Assembly: GCF_033170155.1 (NCBI RefSeq)
Contig: NZ_CP137079.1
Span: forward strand, 992,001 to 1,056,000
Direction of reading: 5' to 3'
DNA from: Raineyella sp. W15-4
Lineage (GTDB): Bacteria; Actinomycetota; Actinomycetes; Propionibacteriales; Propionibacteriaceae
DNA length: 64,000 bases
Part shown: positions 59,744-64,000 of the stretch, piece after piece
Layout: the number at the start of each line of letters is the position of its first letter
Position numbering within the stretch: position 1 is the stretch's first letter
Position numbers and translations under genes: made by a program
The notes under the pieces: model-generated
The model's database searches: none
The model's input: only the letters and a program-made list of their open reading frames with translations
Told to the model about the DNA's origin: nothing

Positions 59744-61068
59744 CAGTCACCGACCGTTTGAACGGGTTCGGTCCGCTGGCCGGTGTGACGATCGTCGAGC
59801 TGTGCGAGTGGGTGGCCGCGCCGGCCGCCGCCCGTATCCTCGCCGAGATGGGGGCCGAGGTGATCAAGATCGAGCCTCCGCACGGTGACGCCCAGCGCAC
59901 CCAGGGGGCGGGATTCGGGGTCGACAAGACCGCGACCGAGGATCCCACCCTGGATCTGAACAACACCAACAAGAACTGGGTGTCGCTCAACCTCAAACAT
60001 CCCGACGGGATGACGGTGATGCGGCAGCTGCTGGCCCGTGCCGACGTCTTCATGACCAGCCTCCGCAGCCATGCGCTGGAGCGCCTCGGTCTGGACTACG
60101 AGACCCTGGCGGAGGAGTTCCCGCGGCTCGTCTGGGCACAGAACCGCGGCTACGGCGAGTGGGGGCCGAACCGGGACGCACCCGGCTTCGACGCGGTGGC
60201 CTGGGCCGCCCGGGGCGGTGTGGCTGCGTCGTTCCCCGAGGCGGGCCGGGAACCGGCGATCCCGCCGCAGGCCTTCGGCGACTACAACCACGCGATGATC
60301 ATGGCCGGAGGCATCCTGGCAGCGTTGTTCGACCGGACCCGTACCGGCAAGGGCAACAAGGTCGTCGGCAACCTCTACCACACCGCACTGTGGGGCGGGG
60401 CCATCGGCATCACGGCCACCCAGTGGGGAGCGACGTACCCCAAGTCGCGCACCCGGGTGCCGAATCCGTTCAACAACACCTACGAGACCGCGGACGGCAA
60501 CTGGCTGCTGCTCTGCCAGCCGCAGTACGACAAGCACTTCCGGTCGATGATGGAGATCCTCGGCCTGGCCGACCACGCCGACGACGAGACGATGAACAGT
60601 CTGCCCGCGCTCAAGGCCAGCGAGAAGGCACCGCAGGTCATCCTGCTCCTGGAAGGCGCCTTCCGGACCCGGTCATTGGCGGAGTGGACGGCCATCCTCA
60701 CCGAGCACGACGTCCCGCACCAGCCGCTCTTCCACTACGAGGACAACCTCACCGACGACGAGGCGTACGACAACGACGCGCTGCGGGCCATCGAGTACCA
60801 GGCCTACGGACCCCGCACCATCGTCACCTCACCGATCCGGTTCGGCGGTTACGGCGACCCGCCACTGCTCCTCTCCAAGCCGACCGGCTATCACACCGTC
60901 GCCTACCTGCAGAAGCTCGGCTACACCGACCCGGAGATCGCCCGACTCGAGGCCAGCGGCGCCGTTTTCGCCTGGCACGGCGAAGAGGTGCCCGACCGGG
61001 TGTTCCGTTCCCGGCGTCAACTGGACCGCGAGGCGTCCCGGACGCCTGGCCCCTCCGTCACCGCCTGA
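59740..61068 (+). CDS. class III (CaiB/BaiF) CoA transferase
   Basis: 442 residues. Class III transferases move CoA between acids without a free CoA intermediate. The N-terminal LAGVTIVELCEWVAAPAAAR and AEMGAEVIKIEPPHGDAQR form the CoA fold; the catalytic Asp lies in FGDYNHAMIMAGGILAALFD near residue 180. A GGYGDPPLLLSKP loop comes near 372. With the ligase encoded last, the pathway has two ways to activate its acid: ligase for start-up and transferase for recycling, as in carnitine and bile-acid systems. ATGA overlap with the Nudix gene. Confidence 0.92.
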   Translation: MTVTDRLNGFGPLAGVTIVELCEWVAAPAAARILAEMGAEVIKIEPPHGDAQRTQGAGFGVDKTATEDPTLDLNNTNKNWVSLNLKHPDGMTVMRQLLARADVFMTSLRSHALERLGLDYETLAEEFPRLVWAQNRGYGEWGPNRDAPGFDAVAWAARGGVAASFPEAGREPAIPPQAFGDYNHAMIMAGGILAALFDRTRTGKGNKVVGNLYHTALWGGAIGITATQWGATYPKSRTRVPNPFNNTYETADGNWLLLCQPQYDKHFRSMMEILGLADHADDETMNSLPALKASEKAPQVILLLEGAFRTRSLAEWTAILTEHDVPHQPLFHYEDNLTDDEAYDNDALRAIEYQAYGPRTIVTSPIRFGGYGDPPLLLSKPTGYHTVAYLQKLGYTDPEIARLEASGAVFAWHGEEVPDRVFRSRRQLDREASRTPGPSVTA

Positions 61069-61117
61069 TCCCGACCATCTGATCCCCTCCCGCCATGAGA
61101 ATCTGGAGTGTCGCACC

Positions 61118-62401
61118 ATGAGTGCTCCGACAGTGTCGAGACCGGCCTCGCCCTCCACGCGACTGTCCGTCCGGCACCTGCTGATCATCGTCACCGGCTG
61201 CATGCTCACCCTCGGCTGTTCGGCGCTGGCCTTCTCGACCTGGGGGCTGTTCCAGCCCCTGGTCGCCGAGAAGCTCGGCGTCACGCAGGCGCAGTTCGCC
61301 GGCTATGTCACCGTCATGTACCTGACGATGACCGCGTTGTCGCCCCTCGCGGGCAAGATCCTGCAGAACACCGACGTACGGCTGGTGCTCTCGGTGGCTG
61401 CCCTGCTGGTCGCCGGCGGGTTCCTGATCATGAGTGTCGCGACCACGATCTGGCTGTTCTACCTGGCCGGTGTCGTGATGGGCTCGGGGACGATCTTCAT
61501 CCTCTGGCTCGCCGTTCCCACCCTGATCAACCGGTGGTTCGCCAAACAGGCCGGGCTGATCATCGGGATCTGCATGGCGTTCACCGGGGTCGGCGGGGCG
61601 CTGTGGTCGGCGGTGTTCACCGTGCTGACGACCTCAGGGGTGGACTTCCACGGCCTCTATCGGCTGTGGGCGCTGATCGCCGTGCTGACCTCGCTGCCCT
61701 TCACCCTGTTCGCCGTCCGGGACCGCCCCTCGGACGTCGGCCTGCTGCCGTACGGGACGGACCTCCGGGCCACCGGGACGACACCGCCGGCCCGGGGTCT
61801 CACCGCCGCGCAGGCGATGCGCAGCCCGGTCTTCTACGTCCTGTGCCTGGGGGCCGGGGTGATCAACATCGCGGTGCTGATCGCGATGCAGTTCCCGGCC
61901 TATGCCAAGTCCCTCACCGGCGTGTCCTGGGACAGGGTCGTCGTCGGTGGGGTGATGTCCACGCTGATGATGACCGGGCAGGCGATCGGCAAGGTCACCA
62001 TCGGGCTCGTTGCGGACCGCAGTCCCCGCGGCGCCCTGCTCTTCGCGGTGTCCGCCGCCGTCGCCGGCGTGCTGTTGTGCTGGCTCGGCGCGGGGTCCCT
62101 GCCGCTGCTCTACACCGGCGCGTTCATCTTCGGGTTCTTCTACGCCACCGCCCTGGTCCTGGTGCCGGTGCTCGCCCGGACCGTCTTCGGGGTGCGTGAG
62201 TACCCCATCATCTACTCCCGGGTGAGCATGGTGTTCAATCTCATTGCGGCCTTCGCCTCGGTGTTCTGGGCCTCCCTCGGCAGCACCTTCGGATTCGCCG
62301 CGGTGTTCGTGGTGGGACTGGCGCTGATCGGCGTGGTCCTGGTGACCTGCGGCTACGTCGTCCGCTCGGCCGGATCACTGCAGGCACGCTGGAACGAGTG
62401 A
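61118..62401 (+). CDS. MFS transporter, oxalate/formate antiporter-like
   Basis: 427 residues with about twelve membrane helices (first near 22-45). It has the look of monocarboxylate/oxalate-formate type MFS carriers: FSTWGLFQPLVAEKLGVTQA near 38 and SPLAGKILQNTDVRLVLSVA near 74 (loop 2-3), and RDRPSDVGLLPYGTD at the end of the first half. It probably imports the acid substrate or exchanges it for the product. Same role as BaiG or CaiT in the analogous systems, but of another family from CaiT. Confidence 0.88.
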   Translation: MSAPTVSRPASPSTRLSVRHLLIIVTGCMLTLGCSALAFSTWGLFQPLVAEKLGVTQAQFAGYVTVMYLTMTALSPLAGKILQNTDVRLVLSVAALLVAGGFLIMSVATTIWLFYLAGVVMGSGTIFILWLAVPTLINRWFAKQAGLIIGICMAFTGVGGALWSAVFTVLTTSGVDFHGLYRLWALIAVLTSLPFTLFAVRDRPSDVGLLPYGTDLRATGTTPPARGLTAAQAMRSPVFYVLCLGAGVINIAVLIAMQFPAYAKSLTGVSWDRVVVGGVMSTLMMTGQAIGKVTIGLVADRSPRGALLFAVSAAVAGVLLCWLGAGSLPLLYTGAFIFGFFYATALVLVPVLARTVFGVREYPIIYSRVSMVFNLIAAFASVFWASLGSTFGFAAVFVVGLALIGVVLVTCGYVVRSAGSLQARWNE

Positions 62402-62408
62402 CCTGACC

Positions 62409-64000
62409 ATGATCTGCACAACATCCTCCGGATCCGCCGCCGTCGACGGCCGATCGCCGACCGGCGAGCGGCGGCGACCGCCGGCCGAGGCCGTCGTCGC
62501 CAGGATCAGCCCGGCCCTCGACGCCGAGTACCGCACCGCGTCGCTGTGGAGCGACGCCAGCGTGTACGACCTGTGGCGAGCCTGCCTGGCATCGGCGCCC
62601 GACCAGGACGTGGTCGTGGACTCCCGGGGCTTCCGAGCCAGCTACCGACAGGCGGACGACCGGGCCGCCCGGCTGGCGGGCTTCCTGCGATCGGTCGGGG
62701 TCGGCCGGGGAGACGTCGTGTCCGTGGTGCTGCCGAACTGGGCCGAGTACCTCGTCGTGAACGTCGCCTGCCTGAAGCTCGGGGCGATCATCAACCCGAC
62801 TCTCCCGCAGTACGGCTACCGCGAACTCCGTTACCTGCTCGATCAGAGCTGTGCGAAGGCCCTGGTCGTGGTGACCCGGTTCCGGTCGATCGACCATCGC
62901 GAGGACGCCCGACGGCTCGCCGCGGCCGCTCCCTGGCTGCGGACCGTCCTGACGGTCGGCCCGAGGACGCCCGACGACCTCCCGTTCGCCACCCTGGACG
63001 AGGCCCTGGTCGGCGACCCACTCCCGGAGGCGGAGTGCACGCCGGGGAAAGGCAACGCCGTGGTCGCCGTGCTCTTCACCTCGGGGAGCGAGACACAACC
63101 GAAGGGGGTGATGCTGACCCACAACAACGTGCTGGCCAGCGAACGAGGGTTCGGCGAGGCCCTCGGGCTGCGCGTGGGGGAGCGGATGTTCATGCCGGCA
63201 CCGCTGGCGCACGCCACCGGGTACCTGCACGGGCTGACGATGCCGCTGATGTTCCGGGGAACCGTCATCCTGCTGGACAGGTTCCGGGGTCTCGACGCCC
63301 TGCGGCTGATCAACACCGAGCAGGCGACCTGCCTGATGGGTTCCACCACGATCGTCGATGACATCGTCGAGGCGGCCCGGGAGCGGGGAGGGTTCCACCC
63401 GGGCCTGCGGCGGATCTGCTGCGGTGGGGCGCCCGTCCCGGCCGGTCTGGTCGAACGGGCGCTGGACCTGGGCGTGCCGGTCCACGCCGTCTACGGGGCG
63501 ACCGAGAGCGCCCCGCACACCATGACCCGCCCCAGCGATCCTCTGGACCGGGTCATCCACTCCGACGGTCGCGCCGTTCCCGGAACACGGATCCGGATCG
63601 TGGACCACCAGACCCACGAAACGCTGCCGCCGGGAACCGAGGGCGAGGAGGCCTCGCGCGGTCCGGCCGTGTTCGTCGGCTACCTGCGCGACCCGGAGCG
63701 GACGGCCTCGGTGCTGGACGACGACGGGTGGTACTACTCGGGCGACCTCGCCGTGATGGACGCCGACGGATACATCCGGGTCACCGGCCGGATCAAGGAC
63801 ACCATCCTGCGCGGAGGAGAGAACATCTCGGCCCGCGAGGTCGAGGAGATCCTGCTGCAACACCCGGCCGTCCGGGACGTCGCCGTCGTCGCGATGCCGC
63901 ACCCGAGGCTGGGCGAGTCCGCCTGCGCGTTCGTGGTCCCACGGGCCGGGGCGGACCCGCTCACCCTGGACGGCGTCCGGGCCTTCTTCACGTTGATGGA
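62409..64000 (+). CDS. acyl-CoA ligase (AMP-forming), CaiC-like, 3' end beyond the window
   Basis: 530 codons are present and the frame remains open at the right edge. The AMP-binding enzyme motifs are in order: FTSGSETQPKGVMLTHNN (P-loop, near residue 228), YGATESAPHT (near 365), GWYYSGDLAVMDADGYIRV (near 440) and GRIKDTILRGGENIS hinge (near 460). Only the last part of the small C-terminal domain with the catalytic Lys is missing. The 40-residue N-terminal extension before RTASLW may be over-called. It activates an acid to its CoA ester. Confidence 0.92.
   Translation, partial: MICTTSSGSAAVDGRSPTGERRRPPAEAVVARISPALDAEYRTASLWSDASVYDLWRACLASAPDQDVVVDSRGFRASYRQADDRAARLAGFLRSVGVGRGDVVSVVLPNWAEYLVVNVACLKLGAIINPTLPQYGYRELRYLLDQSCAKALVVVTRFRSIDHREDARRLAAAAPWLRTVLTVGPRTPDDLPFATLDEALVGDPLPEAECTPGKGNAVVAVLFTSGSETQPKGVMLTHNNVLASERGFGEALGLRVGERMFMPAPLAHATGYLHGLTMPLMFRGTVILLDRFRGLDALRLINTEQATCLMGSTTIVDDIVEAARERGGFHPGLRRICCGGAPVPAGLVERALDLGVPVHAVYGATESAPHTMTRPSDPLDRVIHSDGRAVPGTRIRIVDHQTHETLPPGTEGEEASRGPAVFVGYLRDPERTASVLDDDGWYYSGDLAVMDADGYIRVTGRIKDTILRGGENISAREVEEILLQHPAVRDVAVVAMPHPRLGESACAFVVPRAGADPLTLDGVRAFFTLM

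Noticed and set aside
1-64000. tRNA or rRNA genes
   Set aside because: No cloverleaf with a GTTCRA T-loop and acceptor pairing, and no rRNA-like stretch, was noticed on either strand; a covariance-model search would be decisive.
1-64000. Insertion sequences, transposases or prophage genes
   Set aside because: No transposase, integrase or phage structural protein was recognised, although the low-GC island at 1.1-2.45 kb looks acquired.

Overview
The window comes from a GC-rich actinobacterium. The evidence is very high GC, many GTG starts, stop/start overlaps of the ATGA and GTGA type, and a WhiB-family gene. Two blocks recall Mycobacterium tuberculosis gene order: wbbL / Rv3268-like / manC / whiB2 / Rv3259 / Rv3258c / manB / Rv3256c-like / sahH on the left, and pncB / clpS / DUF2017 / murI / Rv1339-like / rph / rdgB in the middle. 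The carbohydrate and hydrogenase content would suit a Propionibacteriaceae-like soil, sediment or gut relative, but that placement is inference.

Layout. 1-5 kb: the end of a rhamnosyltransferase-like gene, a TIGR03089-type gene, a lower-GC island with a small membrane protein and an apparently frameshifted gene, then manC and a membrane protein. 5-10 kb: whiB2, a metallopeptidase-family gene, DUF3499, phosphomannomutase, a Trm112-like protein, a SIS-type sugar-phosphate isomerase-like protein and type II dehydroquinase; with manC these supply GDP-mannose. 10-15 kb: ahcY, then an ATP-grasp/alpha-E fusion with a transglutaminase. 15-25.5 kb: a drug exporter with a divergent TetR gene, a luciferase-like monooxygenase / alkylhydroperoxidase-like operon facing an OsmC gene and a truncated VOC gene, an ECF sigma factor with a membrane-anchored partner, and a superfamily 2 helicase. 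25.5-38.8 kb: an RDD protein, malQ, pncB, clpS-DUF2017-murI-cAMP phosphodiesterase-like-rph-rdgB, thyA-folA, an HTH/Clp-N pair behind a double palindrome, and a membrane protein.

38.8-53.2 kb is a complete [NiFe]-hydrogenase locus. It has the accessory genes hypD, hypC, hypE, hypF, hypA and hypB, then the small subunit, large subunit, b-type cytochrome and maturation protease in one tightly overlapping operon. A nucleotidyltransferase/HEPN pair sits between hypE and hypF. The cytochrome b carries an N-terminal extension that resembles the nucleotide-binding domain of P-type ATPases.

53.2-64 kb starts with a LysR regulator. An operon follows that encodes an enoyl-CoA hydratase, a flavin/Fe-S old-yellow-enzyme-type reductase, an acyl-CoA dehydrogenase, a Nudix hydrolase, a class III CoA transferase, an MFS carrier and an acyl-CoA ligase that runs off the window. 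The parts list resembles the carnitine (cai) and bile-acid (bai) systems and suggests uptake, CoA activation and reduction or dehydration of an unsaturated carboxylic acid of unknown identity. Because it lies directly behind an uptake-type hydrogenase, H2-driven reduction of that acid is an attractive but unproven hypothesis.

No tRNA, rRNA, CRISPR array, transposase or prophage was recognised. The hexamer CGTACG is strikingly frequent throughout.
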